Shown: positions 1-9,100 of the stretch, in pieces
Position numbering within the stretch: position 1 is the stretch's first letter
Layout: each line of letters opens with the position of its first letter
From: Haemophilus parainfluenzae
GTDB taxonomy: Bacteria > Pseudomonadota > Gammaproteobacteria > Enterobacterales > Pasteurellaceae
DNA length: 64,000 nt
Direction of reading: 5' to 3'
NCBI RefSeq assembly: GCF_014931415.1
Contig: NZ_CP063121.1
Location: 496,001 to 560,000 of the forward strand
Made by a program: the position numbers and the translations under genes
The notes under the pieces: generated by a model
Seen by the model: the letters and a program-made list of their open reading frames with translations, nothing else
Told to the model about the DNA's origin: nothing
Databases searched by the model: none

Positions 1-153
1 ATTGGTAAACGCTTACAAGTGAAATATGGTGTAGGATTGTTTGATGGCTTAGCCGAAGTGACCTTGCGTTACCGCTTAATGCCACAACTTTATTTCCAAT
101 CAGTAACCAGCACAAACCAAGTTTTTGATTTATTGTATAAATTTGAATTTTAG
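1..153 (+). CDS. tamB: TamB, C-terminal end (partial)
   Basis: The reading frame is open from base 1 to a TAG at 151-153 and gives 50 residues ending in DLLYKFEF. The pattern [18 protein letters not shown] followed by a terminal LLYxFEF is what I know from the C-terminus of TamB (DUF490). TamB is the large inner-membrane-anchored partner of TamA and works in outer-membrane protein assembly and lipid transport between membranes. The rest of the gene lies before the window. ppx starts 8 bases downstream on the same strand, so the two are probably co-transcribed. Confidence 0.8.
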   Translation: MGKRLQVKYGVGLFDGLAEVTLRYRLMPQLYFQSVTSTNQVFDLLYKFEF

Positions 154-161
154 GAAAGGAC

Positions 162-1706
162 ATGCATAACGACAAGCAACTGGCTCAACTCGTAGAACCT
201 CATCACCGAGGTGAGGCCCGGGAGATTGCCGCCATTGATTTAGGCTCAAACAGCTTCCACATGATTGTGGCGCGGATTATCAATGGCTCAATCCAGGTGC
301 TTTCTCGTTTAAAACAAAAAGTGAGGCTCGCCGATGGCTTAGATGAGCACAATGTATTAAGCCAAGAAGCCATTGAGCGCGGTGTAAATTGCCTCGCACT
401 TTTTGCTGAACGCTTACAAGGTTTTGCCCCAGAAGATGTAAATGTGGTGGGCACTTATACCTTACGAAGAGCGGTCAATAATGACGAGTTTTTACGTCAG
501 GCTGCTGCCGTTTTTCCTTATCCGATTAATATCATCAGCGGTCAAACGGAAGCCAAAACCATTTATGCGGGCGTTTGCCACACTCAACCAGAAAGCGGAC
601 GTAAACTGGTCATCGATATTGGTGGTGGCTCAACCGAAATGATCATCGGTGATGATTTCACCCCCTTAGTGGCAGAAAGTCGTCACATGGGCTGCGTGAG
701 CTTTGCTAAAAAATTCTTCCCGAATGGACAAATTTCAAAAGAAAACTTCGAGCGAGCTCGCCAAAGTGCGGTCAATAAAATTGAAGATTTAAGCTGGGAA
801 TATCGCAAGCTCGGGTGGCAATCAGTGTTAGGCTCATCAGGCACCATTAAAACCGTCTATCAAGTGATTACCGCAACTCTTGATCCGAACGGCATTATCA
901 CCGCTGAGCGCTTACAAAATTTAATTGAACGAACCTTACAAGCATCCCATTTTGAAGAGCTTAATATTGCGGGATTAAACCCTGATCGCGTCGATGTCTT
1001 TGTGCCTGGATTAGCCATTTTAAGTGCCGTTTTTGATGTTTTTGGCTTAGAAAATATGCGCTATTCTGACGGTGCTTTGCGTGAAGGGGTGATTTACAGC
1101 TTAGAAAAAAACTTCCAAGTTTCAGACATCCGTACACGTACCGCATTAGGACTTGCCGAACAATTTAACTTAGATTTAGCGCAAGCTGATCGCGTGGCAA
1201 ATAGTGCGAAAACCTTAATTGACCAATACACCCATTGGCAAAAACCGCATCTTGCTGATGAAATGAAAAATCTGTTGATTTGGGCAGCTCGCTTATTGGA
1301 AGTCGGTATTGTCATTAATCATCGCAATGTACAAAAACATTCCGCTTATATTCTGCAGAATATGGAATTACCGGGTTTTGATCGCGAGCAACAACGCTTA
1401 TTGGTGAATTTAGTTCGTTATCACACTGGTGCATTTAAAAATAATGATTTACCGATTTTTGCTCGTTATGCGGATGAAGATGTCCTTGTTTTACTGCTTC
1501 TTTTACGCATTTCGGTGATTTTAAATAAATCTCGCCAGGCGACAGACAGCACGGACAAAATCAATCTCAGAATTGACCGCTCTTTGCAGACTTGGGAACT
1601 GACTTTTGAGAAACATTATTTGGATAATAATCCGTTAGTGTGGAATGAATTGCGCTTAGAAAGCAATTTACTCAAAGATTTAGAACTCAGTTTGATTTTT
1701 AACTGA
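162..1706 (+). CDS. ppx: Exopolyphosphatase
   Basis: The 514-residue product belongs to the Ppx/GppA family, which hydrolyses terminal phosphates from inorganic polyphosphate. The actin-like ATPase fold motifs are visible: DLGSNSFHM near residue 26 (phosphate-1 loop) and DIGGGSTE near residue 148 (phosphate-2 loop). The C-terminal HD-like helical region with HSAYILQN is present. The protein matches E. coli Ppx along its whole length (513 residues there), which favours Ppx over the shorter-tailed GppA. The ATG at 162 has an AGGAAAGG ribosome site a few bases upstream. The gene follows tamB closely; no ppk is in view. Confidence 0.92.
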   Translation: MHNDKQLAQLVEPHHRGEAREIAAIDLGSNSFHMIVARIINGSIQVLSRLKQKVRLADGLDEHNVLSQEAIERGVNCLALFAERLQGFAPEDVNVVGTYTLRRAVNNDEFLRQAAAVFPYPINIISGQTEAKTIYAGVCHTQPESGRKLVIDIGGGSTEMIIGDDFTPLVAESRHMGCVSFAKKFFPNGQISKENFERARQSAVNKIEDLSWEYRKLGWQSVLGSSGTIKTVYQVITATLDPNGIITAERLQNLIERTLQASHFEELNIAGLNPDRVDVFVPGLAILSAVFDVFGLENMRYSDGALREGVIYSLEKNFQVSDIRTRTALGLAEQFNLDLAQADRVANSAKTLIDQYTHWQKPHLADEMKNLLIWAARLLEVGIVINHRNVQKHSAYILQNMELPGFDREQQRLLVNLVRYHTGAFKNNDLPIFARYADEDVLVLLLLLRISVILNKSRQATDSTDKINLRIDRSLQTWELTFEKHYLDNNPLVWNELRLESNLLKDLELSLIFN

Positions 1707-1709
1707 TAA

Positions 1710-1738
1710 AATAGGGGCTTTCGTGCCCTTATTTTTTA
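1710..1738 (+). terminator. Intrinsic terminator of ppx
   Basis: Arms AATAGGGGC (1710-1718) and GCCCTTATT (1725-1733) form a 9-pair stem with one G-U pair, and a run of T follows on the + strand. It overlaps the last codons of the convergent PRD gene. The complement also has an A/T-rich flank, so it may work weakly in both directions. Confidence 0.7.
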
Positions 1739-2094
1739 TCTTGCTCCAACAGCAAGCTATAAATATTGGCGAGATAATAACTCTGCTCGGCTTCGGGAAT
1801 TTCTTGCGGAATAAAAGAAAGCAAATCTTGGTGAATTTCCAAAACATCAGGGAAAATGACCGCACTTTGCATTTCATCATAAAAGGCTTGATGAAGTGGG
1901 GAAACGCAACCGCCTCGTTTTAAGCGAGCAAGGCTGTTGGCAATATGCAATAAGAGTGTGATGACGGTCGGAATGGACACATCAATGCGCCAATGATGCT
2001 CTAGGCGACTTTGCAAAGTCAGAATAATATCAATAACGTCCTGATCAATCTGACCGCGAATTTTCCAACGGGTTAATTGTTTGAGTAACGACAT
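1729..2094 (-). CDS. Small PRD-domain protein
   Basis: The 121-residue protein resembles one stand-alone PTS regulation domain (PRD). The closing pattern IPEAEQSYYLANIYSLL matches the conserved helix of PRD domains (IPxxExxYLxxHx), and histidines stand at residues 33-34 and near 87. No DNA-binding or PTS enzyme domain is attached. PRDs in BglG/LicT-type regulators are phosphorylated by the sugar phosphotransferase system; stand-alone forms are poorly understood. The gene is convergent with ppx and divergent from yqaB, and an uptake signal lies inside it near 1858. The family call is moderately secure; the function is unknown. Confidence 0.6.
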   Translation of the reverse strand: MSLLKQLTRWKIRGQIDQDVIDIILTLQSRLEHHWRIDVSIPTVITLLLHIANSLARLKRGGCVSPLHQAFYDEMQSAVIFPDVLEIHQDLLSFIPQEIPEAEQSYYLANIYSLLLEQDKK

Positions 2095-2205
2095 AACATT
2101 CCTTTTTGAGATAGGATAACTTTACCGCGATTTCATAAAATTACCAGTGCACAGATCACAAAATTGAAACAAAGTGAAAAAATTTACTAACTAGGAAAGC
2201 AATAA

Positions 2206-2805
2206 ATGATAGATAACAGACTTTTTGAAAAATATGATGGCCTGATTTTTGATATGGATGGCACCTTAATCGACACCATGCCAGTACACGCCCGCGCGTG
2301 GAATATGGTGGGAGAACAATTTGGTTATCGTTTTAACAGCCAAATTATGTATGATTTAGGTGGCGCAACCGTGAGCACTATCGCCTCTGCCATTATGCAA
2401 GATGCCGGTATGCCACAAGAACGTTTAAATGAAGTCATACAAGCAAAACGCAAACTTTCTTATGAATTGATTCCAACAGAATCAAAATTACTTCCAACCT
2501 TTGAAGTGGTGCGTCATTACTATCAACAAAAGCCAATTGCGCTTGGCTCAGGTTCAAACCGCCAAATGATTGATATGTTGATGCAAAAATTAGATATCAA
2601 ACATTACTTTAACGCTATTGTCAGCGCTGATGATGTGAAAGAACATAAACCGCATCCAGAAACTTTTTTACGCTGTGCAGAACTGGCAAAAGCTGAACCA
2701 TCACGCTGTATCGTCTTTGAAGATGCCGATCTCGGCGTAAAAGCGGGATTAAGTGCAGGAATGGATGTATTTGATGTCAGAACGCGCGAGATTATTATAG
2801 CCTAA
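2206..2805 (+). CDS. yqaB: HAD phosphatase, YqaB/fructose-1-phosphatase type
   Basis: The 199-residue haloacid-dehalogenase-fold phosphatase has motif I DMDGTLIDT at residues 16-24 (nucleophile D16, acid D18), motif II GSGSN, motif III lysine in VKEHKPHP, and motif IV FEDADLGVKAG. This is the beta-phosphoglucomutase-like branch in which E. coli YqaB acts on fructose-1-phosphate and related sugar phosphates. It overlaps the next gene by one base (TAATG at 2803-2807), so translation is coupled to yqaA, the same pairing as in enterobacteria. The exact substrate is inferred from E. coli. Confidence 0.82.
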   Translation: MIDNRLFEKYDGLIFDMDGTLIDTMPVHARAWNMVGEQFGYRFNSQIMYDLGGATVSTIASAIMQDAGMPQERLNEVIQAKRKLSYELIPTESKLLPTFEVVRHYYQQKPIALGSGSNRQMIDMLMQKLDIKHYFNAIVSADDVKEHKPHPETFLRCAELAKAEPSRCIVFEDADLGVKAGLSAGMDVFDVRTREIIIA

Positions 2806-3284
2806 TGTGGGACATTTTCTCTTTCAGCTTTTGGGCTGATTTTTGGCAAACCCATGGCTTATGGCTGATGTTTTTCAGCGCTTTCTTAAGTGCCACCATT
2901 TTGCCAGGTAATTCAGAAATTGTGTTTGTCTCCCTTGCTGTGCCAAAAGTATTGGTCGGTTCATTATTAAGTGCGGATATTTTTTGGCTTGTTTTTTTGG
3001 CAACCGCAGGCAATACACTTGGCAGCCTCACCACTTATTGGATTGGTCGATGGTTTCCGAAAATTGACAGTAAAAATGACCGCACTTTATGGGCGATAAA
3101 CAAAATACAACGCTATGGTGCCATCACTTTATTATTGAGTTGGTTGCCTATTATCGGGGATGTGTTTTGTGCGGTAGCGGGTTGGCTTCGATTGAATTGG
3201 CTAAGCTGTTTGATTTTTATGACGATTGGAAAAGGACTGCGTTATATTGCCTTGCTCTTTTTCAGTTTACCTTTCGTGTCATAG
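2805..3284 (+). CDS. yqaA: YqaA/DedA-like inner-membrane protein
   Basis: The 159-residue hydrophobic protein belongs to the YqaA branch of the VTT/DedA superfamily. Visible marks are an N-terminal amphipathic helix with FWQTHG, the re-entrant loop SATILPGNSEIVF, and GNTLGSLTTYWIGRWFPK. DedA-related proteins move lipids or influence membrane potential; YqaA itself has no settled function. Its start codon overlaps the yqaB stop codon. No + strand intrinsic terminator is obvious downstream; the strong hairpin at 3360-3380 has its T run on the other strand. Confidence 0.8.
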   Translation: MWDIFSFSFWADFWQTHGLWLMFFSAFLSATILPGNSEIVFVSLAVPKVLVGSLLSADIFWLVFLATAGNTLGSLTTYWIGRWFPKIDSKNDRTLWAINKIQRYGAITLLLSWLPIIGDVFCAVAGWLRLNWLSCLIFMTIGKGLRYIALLFFSLPFVS

Positions 3285-3351
3285 CCGTGAATAGCCTTTG
3301 TGCATAACCTAGTTGTGGGCTAGAATAAAGAGGAATTACTATTCAATAGAT

Positions 3352-3430
3352 AAAAAAACGCCCCTTATCGAGTAAGGGGCAAATAACCTAAGGAACCAAT
3401 TTTATTAAAACAACTGCAAGTTGCTTGTTC
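3352..3430 (-). ncRNA. MicA-like small RNA upstream of luxS (candidate)
   Basis: On the minus strand a GAACTT box (3459-3454), 16 bases, then TCTTA (3437-3433) make a sigma-E-type promoter. About 75 bases on, an 8-pair GC-rich stem (3380-3373 with 3367-3360, loop of 5) is followed by G and seven T. This predicts an RNA of about 75-79 nt starting near 3428-3430. In E. coli the 72-nt sigma-E-dependent MicA lies in the same place, divergent from luxS. The predicted RNA carries GGUUCCUUAGG, which can pair with Shine-Dalgarno sequences. Primary sequence similarity to MicA is slight, so the call rests on position, promoter, size and terminator. Confidence 0.6.
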
Positions 3431-3432
3431 TA

Positions 3433-3459
3433 TAAGACCGACGCTAAAAAGAAAAGTTC
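3433..3459 (-). promoter_or_regulatory. Sigma-E-type promoter of the luxS-divergent RNA
   Basis: The -35 element GAACTT at 3459-3454 and -10 element TCTTA at 3437-3433 are separated by 16 bases, close to the envelope-stress sigma factor consensus. The predicted transcript starts near 3428-3430, minus strand. Confidence 0.6.
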
Positions 3460-3540
3460 AAAGAAATTGTAAAAAAATGTAAAAAAATTTACAAAAACTT
3501 GCAATTAATTTACAAATCACTGATTTTCAAGGAAATAAAT

Positions 3541-4044
3541 ATGCCATTACTCGACAGTTTTAAAGTGGATCACACCCGTATGAACGCACCAGCTGTGCGC
3601 GTTGCCAAAACCATGCGTACCCCAAAGGGCGATGACATCACTGTTTTTGATCTCCGTTTTTGCATTCCAAACAAAGAAATTCTCCCACCAAAAGGGATTC
3701 ACACCCTGGAGCATTTATTTGCGGGCTTCATGCGTGACCATTTAAACAATGACAATGTAGAAATCATCGATATTTCCCCAATGGGCTGTCGTACAGGTTT
3801 TTATATGTCATTAATCGGCACACCAAACGAGCAACAAGTGGCTGATGCATGGTTAGCTTCCATGAAAGATATTTTAACCGTGCAAGATCAAAACCAAATT
3901 CCTGAATTAAACGAATACCAATGTGGGACTTACACTGAGCATTCTTTAGAAGAAGCACATGATATTGCTAAAAATGTGATTGCTCGCGGTGTGGGGATTA
4001 ATAAAAATGACGATTTAGCACTTGATGAATCTTTCTTAAAATAA
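3541..4044 (+). CDS. luxS: S-ribosylhomocysteine lyase LuxS
   Basis: LuxS cleaves S-ribosylhomocysteine to homocysteine and DPD, the precursor of autoinducer-2, in the activated methyl cycle. The 167-residue product has the metal site H54-xx-E57-H58 (HTLEH) and the later cysteine of the ECGT-type motif (QCGTYTE). I place the start at 3541 ([11 protein letters not shown]), the conserved LuxS N-terminus, with AAGGAAA just upstream; an in-frame ATG at 3499 would add 14 atypical residues. The 5' leader is antisense to the promoter side of the MicA-like RNA, which in E. coli affects luxS mRNA processing. Confidence 0.95.
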   Translation: MPLLDSFKVDHTRMNAPAVRVAKTMRTPKGDDITVFDLRFCIPNKEILPPKGIHTLEHLFAGFMRDHLNNDNVEIIDISPMGCRTGFYMSLIGTPNEQQVADAWLASMKDILTVQDQNQIPELNEYQCGTYTEHSLEEAHDIAKNVIARGVGINKNDDLALDESFLK

Positions 4045-4053
4045 GGACACAAC

Positions 4054-5235
4054 ATGACAACCTTAGGTACAGCATTAACCCCAAATGCTATCAAAGTGAT
4101 GATGCTTGGCTCTGGTGAACTGGGCAAAGAGGTGGTGATTGAATTACAACGTTTAGGCGTGGAAGTGATTGCCGTCGATCGTTATGAAAACGCCCCTGCA
4201 CAACAAGTGGCACATCGTGCTTATACGATTTCCATGCTAGATGGGGCAGCCCTCAAAGCCTTAGTGGAAAAAGAGCGCCCAGATTACATCGTGCCGGAAG
4301 TGGAAGCCATCGCGACGGATACGCTGATTGAATTAGAAAAAGCGGGTTTTAATGTTGTGCCTACCGCCAAAGCCACCAAGCTGACGATGAATCGCGAAGG
4401 CATTCGCCGTTTAGCCGCTGAAGAGCTTGGCTTGCCAACCTCACCTTATCAATTTGTCGATAACTTTGCGGACTTCCAAAGTGCGGTTGAAAAAATCGGT
4501 ATTCCTTGCGTGGTAAAACCGATTATGTCTTCTTCTGGCCACGGTCAAAGTATTTTAAAATCCAAAGACGATTTACAAAAAGCCTGGGATTACGCTCAAC
4601 AAGGTGGTCGCGCAGGTGCAGGACGCGTGATTGTAGAAGGGTTTGTTAAATTCGATTATGAAATCACCTTACTCACCGTTCGCCACATTAATGGCACCAG
4701 CTTCTTAGCGCCAATCGGCCATCGTCAAGAAGATGGTGACTATCGTGAATCGTGGCAACCACAAGCTATGTCTGATGCAGCCTTGAAAAAAGCACAAGAG
4801 GTCGCAGAGAAAATCACCACTGCATTAGGTGGTCGCGGTATTTTCGGCGTGGAAATGTTTGTGTGTGGTGATGAGGTTATCTTCAATGAAGTCTCCCCTC
4901 GCCCACATGATACCGGCATGGTCACACTAATTTCTCAAGAGTTATCTGAGTTCGCCTTACACGCCCGTGCGATTTTAGGCTTACCTATCCCAGAAATCAC
5001 CTTAATTAGCCCATCCGCTTCCAAAGCCATTGTGGTAGAAGGTCAATCGAAAAACGTGCAATTTGGCAATATCGCCGAAGTATTGGCTGAACCAAACACC
5101 AATATTCGCATTTTCGGCAAAGGCGAAGTCAATGGCCATCGCCGTTTAGGTGTCTTACTCGCTCGTGATATTTCCGTAGAAAAAGCATTGGAAAAAGTAG
5201 AGCGTGCTTACGCGAAGTTGGATGTAAAGCTATAA
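4054..5235 (+). CDS. purT: Formate-dependent GAR transformylase
   Basis: PurT makes formyl-glycinamide ribonucleotide from GAR, formate and ATP in purine synthesis, with no need for folate. The 393 residues match the E. coli enzyme in length and order: N-terminal GSGELGKEV nucleotide-binding loop, an ATP-grasp core with [15 protein letters not shown], and the metal-binding [12 protein letters not shown]. It lies 9 bases after luxS and may share its transcript. It ends before a large inverted-repeat terminator shared with the CDI operon coming from the other side. Confidence 0.95.
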   Translation: MTTLGTALTPNAIKVMMLGSGELGKEVVIELQRLGVEVIAVDRYENAPAQQVAHRAYTISMLDGAALKALVEKERPDYIVPEVEAIATDTLIELEKAGFNVVPTAKATKLTMNREGIRRLAAEELGLPTSPYQFVDNFADFQSAVEKIGIPCVVKPIMSSSGHGQSILKSKDDLQKAWDYAQQGGRAGAGRVIVEGFVKFDYEITLLTVRHINGTSFLAPIGHRQEDGDYRESWQPQAMSDAALKKAQEVAEKITTALGGRGIFGVEMFVCGDEVIFNEVSPRPHDTGMVTLISQELSEFALHARAILGLPIPEITLISPSASKAIVVEGQSKNVQFGNIAEVLAEPNTNIRIFGKGEVNGHRRLGVLLARDISVEKALEKVERAYAKLDVKL

Positions 5236-5269
5236 GATTTGCTTAAAATAAGTAGCTCTGAAAATACAA

Positions 5270-5324
5270 AAAGTGCGGTCAATTTTGAGAGGTTTAAAAA
5301 CTCTTTGAAAATTGACCGCACTTT
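5270..5324. terminator. Bidirectional terminator from inverted uptake signals (dyad A)
   Basis: Perfect 17-base arms at 5270-5286 and 5308-5324 each contain the uptake signal, with a 21-base partly self-complementary loop (GAGAGG...CTCTTT). The element lies between convergent purT and cdiI. Near copies occur at 16914-16965, 18345-18400 and 22475-22529. Confidence 0.8.
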
Positions 5325-5339
5325 AATTTATTGTATTAA

Positions 5340-6188
5340 TTAAAAATCTTCTGCATATTGCATAAAATCAAACTCGCCCTCAGCACGTGAGAATAAATGA
5401 GCAGCATAATGATCTATTGCCTCTGCTGGATTCGTCAACTTTTTAATACCCATCACATCTGCTCTAGGTATCACATAAACATTACGTTCATCATTATGAG
5501 AAGACACAAATAATTGATATCCTGTTTTACTCCAATCATCATTAGAGCGGGTATCAAGTAAACATCTTAATTCAAAATATTTTTCATCATTGAATTTATC
5601 ATCGTCATAACTTTGTCTAAAAGCATGATTAAATTTCTGCTCAAGAAATGTTGTATATTCAGGAAGTGCAACGCCATGACTATCTTCAAAACCTTCTATA
5701 ATTGAATGAATGGGCATTAATAATAATGAAGGTAAATTACTTTTATATATATTATGTATTGTATCTTCTGCAATTTCCCATCCTTGACTTACATATAACC
5801 AAGAGCACATTATTTCTTTTGGAATATAACAATGAAATCCCCCCATACTCTTGTTACCACTCTTATATGAAAAAGGATCATATTTTATATAATATCCAAT
5901 ATTATTTATTAATATACCAAACTGTGTAATATCTCCCATTACAGGTATATCACTTTTCTCAACCCCATAGAAGAATTTTCCTTTGCTCATATAGGAAAAT
6001 GATAGTGGCTGAATATATCTAAAAGGACCTATTATATTCTCAAAAAGATCACCCTTTACTATAAAATTATATCCATCAAATATTCTTTTAGCATCACTCA
6101 GATTTAGCTCACAAAATGGAATTGAATCAAATTCATTATAAAATTCTGTAAACATGTCATTAATTTGTTTTTCTGATAACCCTATCAT
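5340..6188 (-). CDS. cdiI: Candidate CdiI immunity protein
   Basis: I do not recognise this 282-residue protein by sequence. Its position is the evidence: its ATG overlaps the cdiA stop codon (ATGA at 6188-6185), the usual place of the immunity gene, which neutralises the toxin carried at the C-terminus of its own CdiA. It has no signal peptide or membrane segment, is rich in aromatic and acidic residues (PI and DDD patches), and its DNA is notably A+T-rich, as is common for CDI toxin-immunity cassettes. At 282 residues it is longer than most CdiI proteins (about 80-180). Its partner would be the HNH-type domain at CdiA residues 2784-2930. Confidence 0.65.
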   Translation of the reverse strand: MIGLSEKQINDMFTEFYNEFDSIPFCELNLSDAKRIFDGYNFIVKGDLFENIIGPFRYIQPLSFSYMSKGKFFYGVEKSDIPVMGDITQFGILINNIGYYIKYDPFSYKSGNKSMGGFHCYIPKEIMCSWLYVSQGWEIAEDTIHNIYKSNLPSLLLMPIHSIIEGFEDSHGVALPEYTTFLEQKFNHAFRQSYDDDKFNDEKYFELRCLLDTRSNDDWSKTGYQLFVSSHNDERNVYVIPRADVMGIKKLTNPAEAIDHYAAHLFSRAEGEFDFMQYAEDF

Positions 6189-9100
6189 TTATTTACTCCA
6201 AATTTTTCAATAGCAACTAAAACTTCCGCTCTTATTTCATCCTGTCGGTCAGCTAAATATTTTCTATATAAAGGAGATATATCCTTATTATCCTTAACAT
6301 ATCTCTGCCAACCTTTCGTTCCTGTTTCAATTTTAGCACCTTTAGATGAATTTAGTTCCTTTGGTAAAGGCTGTAAATTCTTAGGGTGATTAATTAATTC
6401 ATTTTGAACATGTTTTGGTAATTTATCAAAACCATCAATTTTATTAAATGCGCTTTGTGGCAAAATATGATCCACCGAAGCTCTTGCTCCATCTGGAAAA
6501 TCTTTAAATTTACCATCAAAAGGATCGATATACATCACTCGATCATTTTTTGGATTAACCCAACCGCCTTGCTTAAATTTAGCCTCAATATCACCATATT
6601 TTACATTCACAAAATCACAACAATTTGCATTGTGAACCCAAACACCAAATTCCCCTACATGGTAAGTGCTAAATTCTTCTACGGCGATGTTATAAACTGT
6701 TTCTAGTTTTCCAGTAGCCTGTTGCGATACCACTTGTAAAGATGGTAAGCCATTTCTATCAAGTAGAACCATATCTTCTTCAAGTAAAATCGCTTTCAAC
6801 CATCCTTTCCCTTCAACAAAGAAAGGATGTTCCGCTGTAGTGACAAAGGATTCAGTTTTACCATCTTCATTTTTCACAACAACCTTAAAAGTTTCTTGAT
6901 TTAACGTTACCTTATTAGCAAAAACAGGTTTATAAGCATATTTCTCACCAAATTCTTCACGAGACCAAATCAGTTCACCATATTGGATTTCCTCTATTGG
7001 TTTTAAACCATTTACAGTTTCAATTAAGGTGCCCGCTACAAAACATTTTTCTCCCATACCACAAACAATATTTAGTGTTTTTTCTGGTTTAGGCTTAAGT
7101 GTAGTAGTTTCTTTGACCGTTGAGGCTACACTTGATGCTACATTTATCACCTTTCCTTCATGCTTAACAACATTCTTCGCTAAGTTTGTCGCTGTTTTCG
7201 TTAGCTTAATTCCAACTTTAGCCAAACCCGCACCACCGGCAAGTATTCCCGCCGTCTCTTGCAGTAATTGACCTGCCTCTAAACCGGCCTTGAAAGCCCC
7301 TTCTGCACCCGCTTTCTCATACTCAACAATCATCTTATCAATTCTATTCGCATAGGATTGCTTCATTGCTTCAGTGAAATTGCCTTCTTGAATTAAGGTT
7401 TTAATCGCATTCAGTGAGTCAATCGGATGCATCGCAATCTCAGCAATGCCTTTCCCTGTTTCAAAAAGCCCCACTGGAATTGACGTCGCAAGCCCGGCAC
7501 CATAAGCAGTATCTTGTCCCGAACTCACCAATTCCCAATAAACACCTGTTTTTAGTTCACAGCGCAAGCTACCATTACATGCCGCAAACTCTTCATCTCT
7601 TTGCTTAGCCTGCCACTCGGAAAGGTAATTGTTTGTCACTGTATTTTCCGCAATCTGTGCATTAATTGCCGTATTGCCAATGATTTCAACACCTTCTGAT
7701 TTTCCGTTCATTATGGCACCGGCAATACCGCCTGCAAGACTTGCCATACTAATGACACCCGCCTTTTCATCTGGCGTTAAATCAGCTTCCGATTTACCAT
7801 AAAGTATAGAGGCAATTTGTGGCGCCAGTAATTCAGCCCCTGCTGCACTTATCGCACCATGTGCTGCTCTTCCGCCATTGACTTGAGCCTCAATCGCTCC
7901 CCATACGGCATGTGCAAGTGCATTAGTTGCTTTATCATGCGTATTATCCGCAATCAGTTTATTCACCGTTGGCGATAAGGTTGCGACAGTTGTGGCTGAA
8001 GCACCTTGCCCTGAGAGTACGCCAGTAAAGAGGGCTGTGACGGTGTCTATAGTTCGACGGTTTCCTCCGCCATATCCCCATTCACCCACTTCTCGCTTAG
8101 CTTCTCTTAACCGATATTCAAGGAAATTCAACTCATCCTTACTTGCATTATTAGCCTGAGCTTTATCATATTCTGCTTTTGCACGTCGTTCAGCAGTTTC
8201 TGCTTCATTTAATTTATTTGACGTATAAGTATCCACAGCCGATTTCACATTACCAATAGCTGTCGAAATTTGTTGCTGCTCTTGGATTTGCGCTTTCACA
8301 TCTTTCGTCTGTGCAACTTGGTTATTGGCTTGAGCAAGGTCTGTATTGATACCTAACTCTTTTGCTGTAGTGATGGTTGGATGAGTATCTTTATTCAAGA
8401 TAATCGTCCCTTCCGTCAATGTCGCTCTGGTAACTGAACTATCACTGTCTCGCTCAAACATTGGTAAGCCTGGACTTATACCCCCACTACGTTGACTGTC
8501 TAGTTTGGTACTATTTTCTGTGTTCGGTTTAACCGCTCTGCCGGTCTCATTATCAACCCATTTTTCTTTTGACTCTTTGATGCTGCCGCTAACGCTTGCG
8601 CTCGCTGCACTGCTGCTTGATTCATTTTGAATATCTTCAAAGGTCAGCTTGTTTGTGGCTAATTCACTGTTTTTCGGGTTAGTGCTTGCAATGGCACCAC
8701 CTTTTAAATGAACGCTATCCGCATTGATATGATACCCCCCTTCTTCCGCAAAAATACCGGCTTGTTCATTCACTTGTTTACGGTGAGTTGTACCTTTGGA
8801 AGCATTGCCATAACCACTTAAGCTCCAGTTATTACCAAAACCAAATTCAACTTCTAAACCACCTCCGCTTGATTTGGTTTTAAAGCGTTCTTCGTCTTGT
8901 AAACTTTCAATGTTGAGCTTGCCACCGACATTGGCATTCACTTTATTGCCTGCCACCTGACTACCAATAAGATTGGTATCACCTTGGCTATTTAGGGTTA
9001 CGGTTTGTGCCTCTAAGTGGCTCGCTTGGTAAGTTTTGCTTTCGCCATCTTCCTTGCCACTGCTTCCACCTACTCGTGCATAAACACCTACACCGGTTTG

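Noticed and set aside
3360..3380. Hairpin as terminator of yqaA
   Set aside because: The T run is on the minus-strand side (seven A before the stem on the + strand), so it ends a minus-strand transcript instead.
6622..7045. Intein in cdiA
   Set aside because: A Hint domain is present, but its C-terminal flank is a toxin-like domain and not the rest of a split host protein; the setting is that of polymorphic toxins.
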